A stretch of DNA of 35,954 nucleotides from Streptomyces longispororuber (lineage in GTDB: Bacteria; Actinomycetota; Actinomycetes; Streptomycetales; Streptomycetaceae): contig NZ_JAMOLN010000102.1 of assembly GCF_024448165.1 (NCBI RefSeq), positions 1 through 35,954 on the forward strand. Direction: 5' to 3'. The notes below the pieces were generated by a model, which saw only the letters and a list, made by a program, of their open reading frames with translations, made no database searches and had not been told where the DNA came from. Below, piece after piece: positions 1 through 6,685 of the stretch (positions within the stretch are counted from its first letter, which is position 1; every line of letters begins with the position of its first letter). The position numbers and the translations under genes are program-made.

Positions 1-225
1 TGGCCGGTGTTCCGCGCCGAGCTGGCGGCCGGTCCGCCCGCGCTCGTCGTCGACGACTCCCGGGGCGCCGCGTACGGGCCCGGCCGGGTCGCCTCGCTGC
101 GCCGGCTGCTCGGCGGCTACCGGGAAGTGGCGCGCGTCGACGGCGCCGTGGTGTACGCGCCGGAGGGGCCGGGAGCGCGGGCCAGGCCCCTCGGCGGCGG
201 GGTGTCAGCCGCCGGTCGCGGGTGA
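1..225 (+). CDS. C-terminal end of a probable membrane glycosyltransferase (partial)
   Basis: The reading frame is open from the first base and stops with TGA at 223-225, so only the last 74 residues are visible. They have the look of the soluble tail of actinobacterial GT39/mannosyltransferase-like polytopic proteins: an ALVVDDS strand, a short helix, then a VDGAVVYAP strand. No membrane segment or catalytic motif falls inside the window, so the family is a guess from the tail only. It is convergent with the LCP gene and the two coding ends overlap by 21 bp. The neighbourhood (LCP, galE, wall-polymer operon) fits a role in envelope glycan synthesis, but that is inference. Confidence 0.45.
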   Translation, partial: WPVFRAELAAGPPALVVDDSRGAAYGPGRVASLRRLLGGYREVARVDGAVVYAPEGPGARARPLGGGVSAAGRG

Positions 226-1296
226 CTTCTTCGCGGACTCGGGGATCGTGGAGTCGGAGCGGATGGCCTTCCACAGGGTGCTCGCCTGCGGCTCGGCCGC
301 CACGACCCGGTTCGGGTCGATCTTGTCGTAGGCCACCGGGAGCATGATCGTCTCCATGGTCGCCGGGTCCACGCCGTTCATGCTGCGCGCGAACTTGCCG
401 AGCGAGGTCAGCGAGGCGAGCCCGGAGTCCGTGGTGAGCGACGTGGTGAGGCTGTCCGCGATCTTGTAGGTCTTGGTGGGGCTGCCCAGCAGGTCCTGCT
501 TCTTGATCTCGCCGAGCAGAGCGATCATGAACTGCTGCTGCAGGCCGATCCGCCCGAGGTCGCTGCCGTCCCCGATGCCGTGCCGGGTGCGGACGAAGGC
601 GAGGGACTGGGTGCCGTCGAGCTTGTGGGTGCCGGCGGTCAGGTCGAGGCCGCTGGACTTGTCGTGGATCGGCTTGTCGACGGTCACGTCCACGCCGCCG
701 ATCGCGTCCACCAGGTCCTTGAACCCGGAGAAGTCGATCTCCATGAAGTGGTCCATGCGGACGCCCGACATGGCCTCGACGGTCTTGACCACACAGGCCG
801 GACCGGCGACGGAGTAGACGGAGTTGAACATGACGCGCTTGGCCGACGGCAGCGTGCCGCCGTCCTTCTTGGTGCACTCGGGGCGGGTGACCAGGGTGTC
901 GCGCGGGATGCTGATCGCCGTGGCCCGCGTGCGTCCCTCGGGTATGTGCATCACGAGGGCCGTGTCGGAACGGGCGCCCGCCACCTTGCCCGTGCCCAGG
1001 CCGGCATTGGCGCCGGACCGCGAGTCGGAGCCGAGCACCAGGACGTTCTGACCGGAGGTCGGCAGCTTCTCGGGGCGGTCGGTGCCGATCGCCTTGTCGA
1101 GGTCGACGCCCTTGATGTTGCCGTTGAGGTTGCTGTAGAGCCAGTAGCCGGTGCCGCCCGCGGCGAGGACGAGGACGACCAGGGTCCACAGGATGATCCG
1201 GCGGATCCGCTTCCCGCGGCTTCGCTCCGGTTTGCGACGCCGGCTGGGCGATGCGTCGTCCGCGTGACGGCGCGGCGGAGTGGAGACGTGGCTCAT
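205..1296 (-). CDS. LCP (LytR-CpsA-Psr) family cell-wall glycopolymer ligase
   Basis: The 363-residue protein has a basic cytoplasmic N-terminus of about 32 residues, one membrane segment (about 33-55, ILWTLVVLVLAAGG) and an extracytoplasmic LCP domain. Typical LCP signatures are present: VLVLGSDSR, GARSDTALVMHI, AISIPRDT with the conserved Arg-Asp, the IDFSGF...DAIGGVDV block and the RTRHGIGDGSDLGRIGLQQQ block. LCP proteins transfer lipid-linked glycopolymers such as teichoic acids or arabinogalactan to peptidoglycan; the substrate here is unknown. Length is normal for the family. The ATG at 1294-1296 is used; an upstream GAGG lies about 13 nt away, so the SD is weak. The gene is divergent from galE and near the wall-polymer operon, making it a candidate ligase for that product. 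Confidence 0.93.
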   Translation of the reverse strand: MSHVSTPPRRHADDASPSRRRKPERSRGKRIRRIILWTLVVLVLAAGGTGYWLYSNLNGNIKGVDLDKAIGTDRPEKLPTSGQNVLVLGSDSRSGANAGLGTGKVAGARSDTALVMHIPEGRTRATAISIPRDTLVTRPECTKKDGGTLPSAKRVMFNSVYSVAGPACVVKTVEAMSGVRMDHFMEIDFSGFKDLVDAIGGVDVTVDKPIHDKSSGLDLTAGTHKLDGTQSLAFVRTRHGIGDGSDLGRIGLQQQFMIALLGEIKKQDLLGSPTKTYKIADSLTTSLTTDSGLASLTSLGKFARSMNGVDPATMETIMLPVAYDKIDPNRVVAAEPQASTLWKAIRSDSTIPESAKKSPATGG

Positions 1297-1397
1297 GACG
1301 GCTGAGTCCTCACAGATCTTGCCCGAGGGGCGAATGTACGGCGTGGGGACTCGGGTGGGGGGAGAGCCGGTCCTTGGTGTGCCTGGACTGAGCCAGC

Positions 1398-1403
1398 ACT
1401 ATA
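1398..1403 (-). promoter_or_regulatory. Possible -10 element for the LCP gene
   Basis: On the minus strand this reads TATAGT, a good match to the Streptomyces HrdB -10 (TAnnnT), in an AT-richer patch of the LCP/galE divergent region. No convincing TTGAC -35 lies 17-18 nt upstream, and the implied leader is about 95 nt. Confidence 0.3.
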
Positions 1404-1476
1404 GACGCGAATTCGACCGGAAGTGCGAAGCATGTGATCCCATCGTGCACAGGATCGAAAGATTCGGTGAACGAAA

Positions 1477-1482
1477 TACTAT
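1477..1482 (+). promoter_or_regulatory. -10 element for leaderless galE
   Basis: TACTAT ends 6 nt before the ATG at 1489, the spacing expected if transcription begins at the start codon. There is no usable ribosome-binding site in front of 1489 (only GGTGA at 1466-1470). The -35 is not recognisable. Confidence 0.42.
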
Positions 1483-1488
1483 GTGTGC

Positions 1489-2475
1489 ATGACCTGGTTG
1501 ATCACCGGCGGTGCCGGTTTCATTGGTGCGCACGTCGTCCGCGAGATGGTGGGCGCGGGGGAGGCGGTCGTCGTCTACGACGACCTGTCCACCGGTGACG
1601 CACTGCGTGTCCCCGCCGGTGTCCCGTTCGTCAAGGGCTCCACGCTGGACGGCGATTCGCTCCGCGCCACCCTCACCGAGCACCGCATCACCGGCATCGT
1701 CCACCTCGCCGCCAAGAAGCAGGTCGCCGAGTCCGTGGCGCAGCCGCTGCACTACTACCAGGAGAACGTGCACGGGCTGCAGACCCTGCTGGCGGCGGCG
1801 GCCGACCGGGGCGTGCGCCACTTCCTGTTCTCGTCCTCGGCCGCCGTCTACGGCATGCCCGACGTGACGCTTGTCACCGAGGACACCCCGTGCGCGCCCA
1901 TCAACCCGTACGGCGAGACCAAGTTGGTCGGCGAGTGGATGGTGCGCGCCGCCGCACGGGCCCACGGGATGACGACCGCCTCGCTGCGCTACTTCAACGT
2001 CGCCGGGGCGGCCGACGAGAACCTGGCCGACACCGGGGTCTTCAACCTGATCCCGATGGTCTTCGAGAAGCTCACCCGGGGCGAGGCACCGGTGGTCTTC
2101 GGTACCGACTACGACACCGAGGACGGCACCTGCGTACGGGACTTCATCCACGTCGAGGACATCGCCTCGGCGCACCTGGCCGCCGCCCGCGCACTGGCCG
2201 ACCGCGCGCCCGGCAGTGACCTGACCGTCAACATCGGCCGGGGCGAGGGAGTCTCCGTCCGGCAGATGATCGAGCTGATCGGCGAGGTGACCGGCTACGG
2301 TGCCGACGCCACCCCGGTCAGCGCGCCGCGTCGCGCCGGGGACCCGGCACGCGTCGTGGCCGCCGCCGACCGCATCCGGGCGGAACTGGGCTGGAGCGCC
2401 CGGTACGACGCCAGGTCCATGGTCGCCTCGGCGTGGGCCGGCTGGTGCCTGCGCCATCCGGAAGCCCGCCGCTGA
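1489..2475 (+). CDS. galE: UDP-glucose 4-epimerase GalE
   Basis: A short-chain dehydrogenase-type NAD-dependent epimerase of 328 residues interconverting UDP-glucose and UDP-galactose (or the N-acetyl forms). The N-terminus has the Rossmann motif GGAGFIGAHV. The catalytic set is visible as SSSAAVYG followed by the YGETK Tyr-x3-Lys motif. DFIHVEDIASAH and the NIGRGEGVSV block near the C-terminus are GalE-typical. Start: the frame also offers GTG at 1483, but ATG 1489 gives the usual MTWLITGG start and matches a leaderless promoter. It would supply a sugar nucleotide for the envelope glycan enzymes around it, while general sugar metabolism is equally possible. Confidence in family is high, in exact substrate moderate. 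Confidence 0.95.
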   Translation: MTWLITGGAGFIGAHVVREMVGAGEAVVVYDDLSTGDALRVPAGVPFVKGSTLDGDSLRATLTEHRITGIVHLAAKKQVAESVAQPLHYYQENVHGLQTLLAAAADRGVRHFLFSSSAAVYGMPDVTLVTEDTPCAPINPYGETKLVGEWMVRAAARAHGMTTASLRYFNVAGAADENLADTGVFNLIPMVFEKLTRGEAPVVFGTDYDTEDGTCVRDFIHVEDIASAHLAAARALADRAPGSDLTVNIGRGEGVSVRQMIELIGEVTGYGADATPVSAPRRAGDPARVVAAADRIRAELGWSARYDARSMVASAWAGWCLRHPEARR

Positions 2476-2493
2476 GGCAGCCGGATTCGTACA

Positions 2494-2531
2494 TATGATG
2501 CAGCGTCCATGCCGGGGGCCGGCATGGACGC
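2494..2531 (+). promoter_or_regulatory. TATGAT -10 followed by a 12-bp perfect inverted repeat
   Basis: TATGAT at 2494-2499 resembles a -10. Four bases later a perfect 12-bp inverted repeat (2503-2514 with 2520-2531, loop of 5) covers the expected transcription start. This is either an operator at +1 or a 5' hairpin in the leader of the propeller gene starting at 2566. It is also 27 nt after galE, so a terminator role is possible, although no T-tract follows. Confidence 0.45.
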
Positions 2532-2565
2532 CGCATGACGACCACCCGAGGGAGAGGACGAGGAG

Positions 2566-3672
2566 ATGCGGGGCACCCCCGTGCGCGAGGCCGCGCCGCG
2601 ACCCGGCGACGACGCGCACACCCTCGTCGGACCGGCCGGGTTCCTGTCCGGACCCTGGCTGCTGACCGGACACGACGGCCGCCTGATCGTCTTCGCGCAC
2701 GTCGAGGGAGCGGTGCTGCGCTGGACGGAGCGCCGGCCCGGCGGCCCGGAGTGGGACGGGCCCGACGTCCTGCCGGTGAAGCACCTGACCCATCTGACCG
2801 TGGTGCAGGGGCGCAACCGGTACGCGCACCTCGTGGGCCGCCGGGCGCGCCGGACGGGCCAGTCGCTCGCGGTGGACCTGGTCTACGCGATCCAGTACCA
2901 GGCGGGCCGCCCGCTCAGCGAATGGCGTTCCCTGGGCAACCCCCATGCCAAGCCGGAGCGCACGGCCCAGCTCGGTGAGCCGACCGGGGTCGTCGACAGC
3001 TCGGGCACACTGCACGTCCTCGCCCCGACCGCCGAGGGGCACCTGGCCCTGCGCCGGGAGGACAAGCAGGGGCGCTGGGAGCCGTGGAAGGACCTGGGCG
3101 TCGCCGCCTGCACCGGGGTGCCCGCCGCGGCCGCGACCTCGGACGGGCTCGTCGAGATCCTCGCCCCCGGCCGGGGTTCGGCCCTGATCTGGGGGCAGCA
3201 GGAGCCGGCCGGCACGTTCCGGCGGGGCACGGACCTGCCGGTGGTGCCGCTGCCCGGTACGGGGGTCGCCGTCGAGACCTCGTCCGGCCGTGCGACCCAC
3301 TACGTCACCGATGCCCGCACCGGAGGCATCGTCGCCGTGCGCGCGGGGGAGTGGCCCGTACCGCTGGAGGGCGTGGTGCCGGGTGACGGCCGCCATGCCG
3401 CACTCGGCGCCACGGTCGACGGCTACGCCTGCACCGTGCTCGCCCATCGCGCGCTGGACGGCACGGTCGTGCTCGGGGTCTGCGTGGCGGAGCAGGAACG
3501 TTCCGGCGTGTGGTGGACGGACACCGGCATGCCGTCGACCGCCGACCCCACCCTGGCCCTGGACGGCCACGGACGGGTCGTGGTGCTCGCCGTGACCCGG
3601 GACGGCGCGCCGGTCGTCGCACGCCAGGAGGCCGGGCAGGGGCTCACCCTCGGCGGATGGAACCGGATATGA
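2566..3672 (+). CDS. PLL/tachylectin-like beta-propeller protein, paralogue 1
   Basis: A 368-residue protein with no signal peptide or membrane segment. After about 25 residues it is built of repeated strand units of the type 'G-x-hydrophobic-hydrophobic ... W-x-P/x-W-x-x-L-G' (WRSLGNP-like at about 123, WEPWKDLG at about 172). This is the pattern of PLL-like/tectonin-type lectin propellers. The C-terminal half aligns by eye with the proteins at 3713-5314 and 14467-15498 (shared G-x-WW and terminal L-x-x-W-x-x-I). A strong GAGGACGAGGAG ribosome-binding site precedes the ATG. It lies 40 nt before the next propeller gene, probably co-transcribed. Carbohydrate binding is inferred from fold resemblance; no enzymatic motif is visible. 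Confidence 0.75.
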   Translation: MRGTPVREAAPRPGDDAHTLVGPAGFLSGPWLLTGHDGRLIVFAHVEGAVLRWTERRPGGPEWDGPDVLPVKHLTHLTVVQGRNRYAHLVGRRARRTGQSLAVDLVYAIQYQAGRPLSEWRSLGNPHAKPERTAQLGEPTGVVDSSGTLHVLAPTAEGHLALRREDKQGRWEPWKDLGVAACTGVPAAAATSDGLVEILAPGRGSALIWGQQEPAGTFRRGTDLPVVPLPGTGVAVETSSGRATHYVTDARTGGIVAVRAGEWPVPLEGVVPGDGRHAALGATVDGYACTVLAHRALDGTVVLGVCVAEQERSGVWWTDTGMPSTADPTLALDGHGRVVVLAVTRDGAPVVARQEAGQGLTLGGWNRI

Positions 3673-3712
3673 CCATGGTGGGCCTGGCCCCCGCGAGGAG
3701 GATCGGCTCAGC

Positions 3713-5314
3713 ATGACGCGAAGGTCCGGACAGGCGGCCGACCACGGCACCCGGCCCCGGCGGTCCGCGCCGGACGGCCGCGGCGAGATCGTGGCCCTGG
3801 TGGCCGCCGAACCCGCGGACGCGGTGCCGCTCGTGGCCCTTCAGGAAGCCGGCGCGCGCCTCACGGTGATCTGTCTGGCGCCCGGCGACCGGGCCGGTCG
3901 GGCCCGGCTCGACCGTGCGCTGAGCGAGGCCGAGGGCCGGGGCTGCGCCGTCGCCGAGCCGCCCCGGGTGCTCGGCGTCGCGGGGGCCGACGCGGTCCCG
4001 GCCCTGGTGGACGCGCTGGAAGGCGTGCGGCCCGACCGGGTGCACACGCTCGATCCGGATCCGGCCCGCACCGACTTCGACGAGGCGAGCGGGCGGCCCG
4101 TGCACCGCGAACCGCCCCGGCACGCGGAAGCCGCCGGGGCCGTGCTCGCCGCCGCGCGAGACCTGCAGGAACGGACCGGCGTCCCCGTGGCCGTCGACTG
4201 TCTCCGGGCGGACGCCGACCTACGGCTCGGTGCCGCCGCGTGCCGCCGTTACCCCGCCGCGGTCCGTTGGCTGACGGCCGGCGTCGACAACAGGCTGACC
4301 GCCTTCGCGGCGACTGCGGCCGGCGTGGTGCGCTGGTACCAGGACCTGCCCGGCAGCAGCACCTGGCACGGCCCCGAACTCGTCGAGGGGATCGGCCTGG
4401 TGCCCGGCCTGTGCATCACCACGGACGGTCTCGGCTTTCCGCACCTGTTCGGCCTGCGCCGCACCCAGCGCACCGACGGCCAGGCCGACGTCGAGGTGGT
4501 GCACGCCACGCAGCACCGCACCGGACACAGCCTCACCCCGTGGGAGTCGCTGGGAGGGCCCAACGCGGCGCAGCCCGCGAAGGGCAGGGAGGCCGGGTTC
4601 CCCACGGCCGCCCACGACAAGGCGGGCAACCTCTACGTCTTCGTACGCAACTTCGGACACAGCGTCAGTTACCGCTGCCAGGGCGCCGACGGCATCTGGA
4701 CTCCCTGGCAGCACCTGGGCGGCACCCGGGTCGCGGACGACCTCGTCGCCGTGCCGTCCCCGCACGGTGGCGTCGAGGTCTACGCGCGCGCCAGGGACAC
4801 GACGGCCGTCGTCCGCTGGTACCAGGGGCAGGCGGGTGCGTGGACGGAGGACCGGAACGTCCCCTTCGCCGCGGTGCCCGGCACGCTGACGGCGGCCCCC
4901 GAGCCCGGCAGCGTCCTCTTCCGCGACCTGCACACCGGTACCGCCGGGACCTGGCGTCCGGGGGCGCAGGCTCCGTGTCCGCTCGGTGAGGCGGACGGAG
5001 CGGGCCCGATGGCGCCTGCGGGCGGTGTGGCGATGGGCGGCTGGCGCTACTCCTTGCTGGCGACGGCGGGCGAGGCAGGCAGTTGTGGAGTCGGCGTGTA
5101 CCCGGAGGGCCGGCCGGGCGCCGGAGTGTGGTGGCAGGACCTCGGTCCGGTGGGGGCCGCGGTGCCCGCCGCGATCGTGGACCGGGCCGGGCGTCTGACG
5201 GTCGCCGCCCGCACCGCGGGCGGGGAACTGCTGGTCACCCACCGCGTGGAGCGGGAAGACAGTTTGATCTTCGACTCGTGGTACAGCCCAAAGGTTGTAC
5301 ACAGAATCCTGTGA
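3713..5314 (+). CDS. Degenerate PIG-L domain fused to a PLL-like beta-propeller, paralogue 2
   Basis: Of 533 residues, about 24-165 follow the layout of PIG-L/LmbE GlcNAc deacetylases (IVALVAAEP, GARLTVICLAPGD, then HTLDPDP at 111-117 and a His at 137 where the DH-x-D-H helix would be). The zinc-binding AHPDD motif is replaced by AAEPADAV at 31-38, so metal-dependent deacetylation looks lost. Residues about 185-533 are a propeller with repeats such as RWYQDLPG, TPWESLGG, TPWQHLGG and RWYQGQAG, clearly related to the genes on either side of the operon. No signal peptide. GAGGAGG lies 11 nt before the ATG. It may act as a glycan-binding or scaffold protein rather than an enzyme; function is not established. 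Confidence 0.75.
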   Translation: MTRRSGQAADHGTRPRRSAPDGRGEIVALVAAEPADAVPLVALQEAGARLTVICLAPGDRAGRARLDRALSEAEGRGCAVAEPPRVLGVAGADAVPALVDALEGVRPDRVHTLDPDPARTDFDEASGRPVHREPPRHAEAAGAVLAAARDLQERTGVPVAVDCLRADADLRLGAAACRRYPAAVRWLTAGVDNRLTAFAATAAGVVRWYQDLPGSSTWHGPELVEGIGLVPGLCITTDGLGFPHLFGLRRTQRTDGQADVEVVHATQHRTGHSLTPWESLGGPNAAQPAKGREAGFPTAAHDKAGNLYVFVRNFGHSVSYRCQGADGIWTPWQHLGGTRVADDLVAVPSPHGGVEVYARARDTTAVVRWYQGQAGAWTEDRNVPFAAVPGTLTAAPEPGSVLFRDLHTGTAGTWRPGAQAPCPLGEADGAGPMAPAGGVAMGGWRYSLLATAGEAGSCGVGVYPEGRPGAGVWWQDLGPVGAAVPAAIVDRAGRLTVAARTAGGELLVTHRVEREDSLIFDSWYSPKVVHRIL

Positions 5315-5363
5315 GCTATGTCGCCATAAGGTGAAGAAGAAGTGGCGTTGAGGTGAACGAGAA

Positions 5364-5395
5364 TCTTGTTAAAGTTCTGGCCGCTCTTGTTAAAG
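5364..5395 (+). repeat. Two 11-bp direct repeats at 21-bp spacing
   Basis: TCTTGTTAAAG occurs at 5364-5374 and again, identical, at 5385-5395. The offset of 21 bp is two helical turns, which places both copies on one face of the DNA. They lie in an unusually AT-rich patch just upstream of the sigma-E-like promoter and look like a tandem activator or repressor site. I cannot name the regulator. Confidence 0.55.
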
Positions 5396-5409
5396 ATTCC
5401 ATCAGTTTC

Positions 5410-5435
5410 GGAACTTTGTGAGCCCCCCCTGGGTC
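5410..5435 (+). promoter_or_regulatory. Sigma-E (ECF)-type promoter of the wall-polymer operon
   Basis: GGAACTT at 5410-5416 and GTC at 5433-5435 are separated by 16 nt, the arrangement of SigE-type ECF promoters. SigE is the Streptomyces cell-envelope-stress sigma factor and LCP and wall-polymer genes are natural targets. The start codon is about 45 nt downstream of the expected transcription start. The operon genes behind it fit envelope-stress control. Confidence 0.55.
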
Positions 5436-5488
5436 GCGACGTTGCCTCCGCAGGGCACACCATCGCAACGCTGCACGACTGAGGGGTT

Positions 5489-6685
5489 ATGGCCAAGCTG
5501 TCCCTGCGGGCTGTCCAGAAGCTCACCTGCAAGAAGCGGGACGCTTGGTGGACCGTCTTCCTCGTCGACCCCGTGGCCACCAGGATGCTGCTGGTCCTGG
5601 CCCGCTTCCGCTTCGTCACCCCGAACGGTGTCACCTGGGCGGCGCTCTTCATCGGGCTCGGCTCCGCCGGGTTCTTCCTCAAGGGCGACCGCGAGTCGCT
5701 CGTCATCGGCGCCGCGCTCTACCACCTGAGCTTCATCCTGGACTGCATCGACGGGAAGCTGGCCCGCCTGAAGGGGAACGGGTCGGTCTTCGGCGGCTGG
5801 CTCGACTACGTCTTCGACCGCATCCGCGTGCTGTTCTGCTCCCTCGCACTGATGGGCGGTCAGTACCTGCACGGGCACGACGAGCGCTACCTGCTCGCCG
5901 CCCTGGCCGTGGTCTTCCTCGACATGCTCCGCTACGTCGACGCCCTGCAGATCTACAAGATGCGCATGTCCATGCGCACGAAGATCGAGAAGGTCACCCA
6001 GGAGCGGGCCGCGGCCGAGGCCGAACGGGCCGCGGCACAGGCCGCGAGCGCACCGGCCGGGGGCGGCGCCCAGGTCGTCTTCATGGAGGACCTGCTGCGC
6101 GACAACCCAGGCGCGGAGGCCGAGAGGCTGCGCCAGGAGGCCGGCTCGGAGAACGTCGTGGACCTGCACGAGCAGTTCCGCGGTCAGTTCCCCTGGTACA
6201 TACGCGTCCGCCGGGCCATGCTCCGCACCCGGATCCGCCCGCACCTGTTCAGCGGCATCGAGTTCCAGATGTTCGTCTTCATCGTCGGCCCGCTGATCGG
6301 CAAGATCCTGTGGACCACGGCAGCCTCCGCGATCATGCTCGGACTGTTCGAGCTCGTCATCATGTACAAGTTCTGGCTCTCCACCCGCGACTTCACCCGC
6401 ATCATGGACGAGCTCGCCCCGCCCGCCGACACCGTCGGCACCATCGCCCCCCACCTGCACCGAGGCCGTCACCGCCGCGCCGCGTCGGAGGCCCAGGCCG
6501 CCCTGCTGACCGACGACCGGTTCCGGGCCCCCGAGCCCGACGAGGACCCCGGCTTCCAGCCCTACCCGCACCCCTACCCGGCAGCCCGGCTGCCGTACGG
6601 GGAACCGCAGCACGGGCTCGCGCACATTCCGGACCAGCAGCAGGGCCGGCACCGTCCGCATGATTCGTGGGAGGGCGCCCGATGA
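5489..6685 (+). CDS. CDP-alcohol phosphatidyltransferase family membrane protein
   Basis: The 398-residue integral membrane enzyme carries the complete CDP-alcohol phosphotransferase signature D85-x2-DG-x2-AR-x8-G-x3-D106-x3-D110, so it should be catalytically competent for transferring a phosphoryl-alcohol group from a CDP donor. Hydrophobic segments flank the motif and recur at about 260-305; between them is a charged Ala/Glu-rich cytoplasmic stretch (about 165-200). The tail after about 320 is Pro/His-rich and looks disordered. The family includes phosphatidylglycerophosphate and phosphatidylinositol-phosphate synthases, but being first in an operon with a TagF-like enzyme suggests a primer or lipid-anchor role in glycan synthesis (inference). 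GAGGGG lies a few bases before the ATG. Its TGA overlaps the next ATG by 4 bp. Confidence 0.9.
   Translation: MAKLSLRAVQKLTCKKRDAWWTVFLVDPVATRMLLVLARFRFVTPNGVTWAALFIGLGSAGFFLKGDRESLVIGAALYHLSFILDCIDGKLARLKGNGSVFGGWLDYVFDRIRVLFCSLALMGGQYLHGHDERYLLAALAVVFLDMLRYVDALQIYKMRMSMRTKIEKVTQERAAAEAERAAAQAASAPAGGGAQVVFMEDLLRDNPGAEAERLRQEAGSENVVDLHEQFRGQFPWYIRVRRAMLRTRIRPHLFSGIEFQMFVFIVGPLIGKILWTTAASAIMLGLFELVIMYKFWLSTRDFTRIMDELAPPADTVGTIAPHLHRGRHRRAASEAQAALLTDDRFRAPEPDEDPGFQPYPHPYPAARLPYGEPQHGLAHIPDQQQGRHRPHDSWEGAR

Noticed and set aside
1399..3750. Minus-strand open frame of 783 codons across galE and the first propeller gene
   Set aside because: Composition is that of a shadow frame and it overlaps two genes with recognisable motifs and good starts.
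5281..5310. GTACA/TGTAC hairpin at the end of the second propeller gene
   Set aside because: Only 5 bp of stem and within coding sequence, so a chance match is likely.
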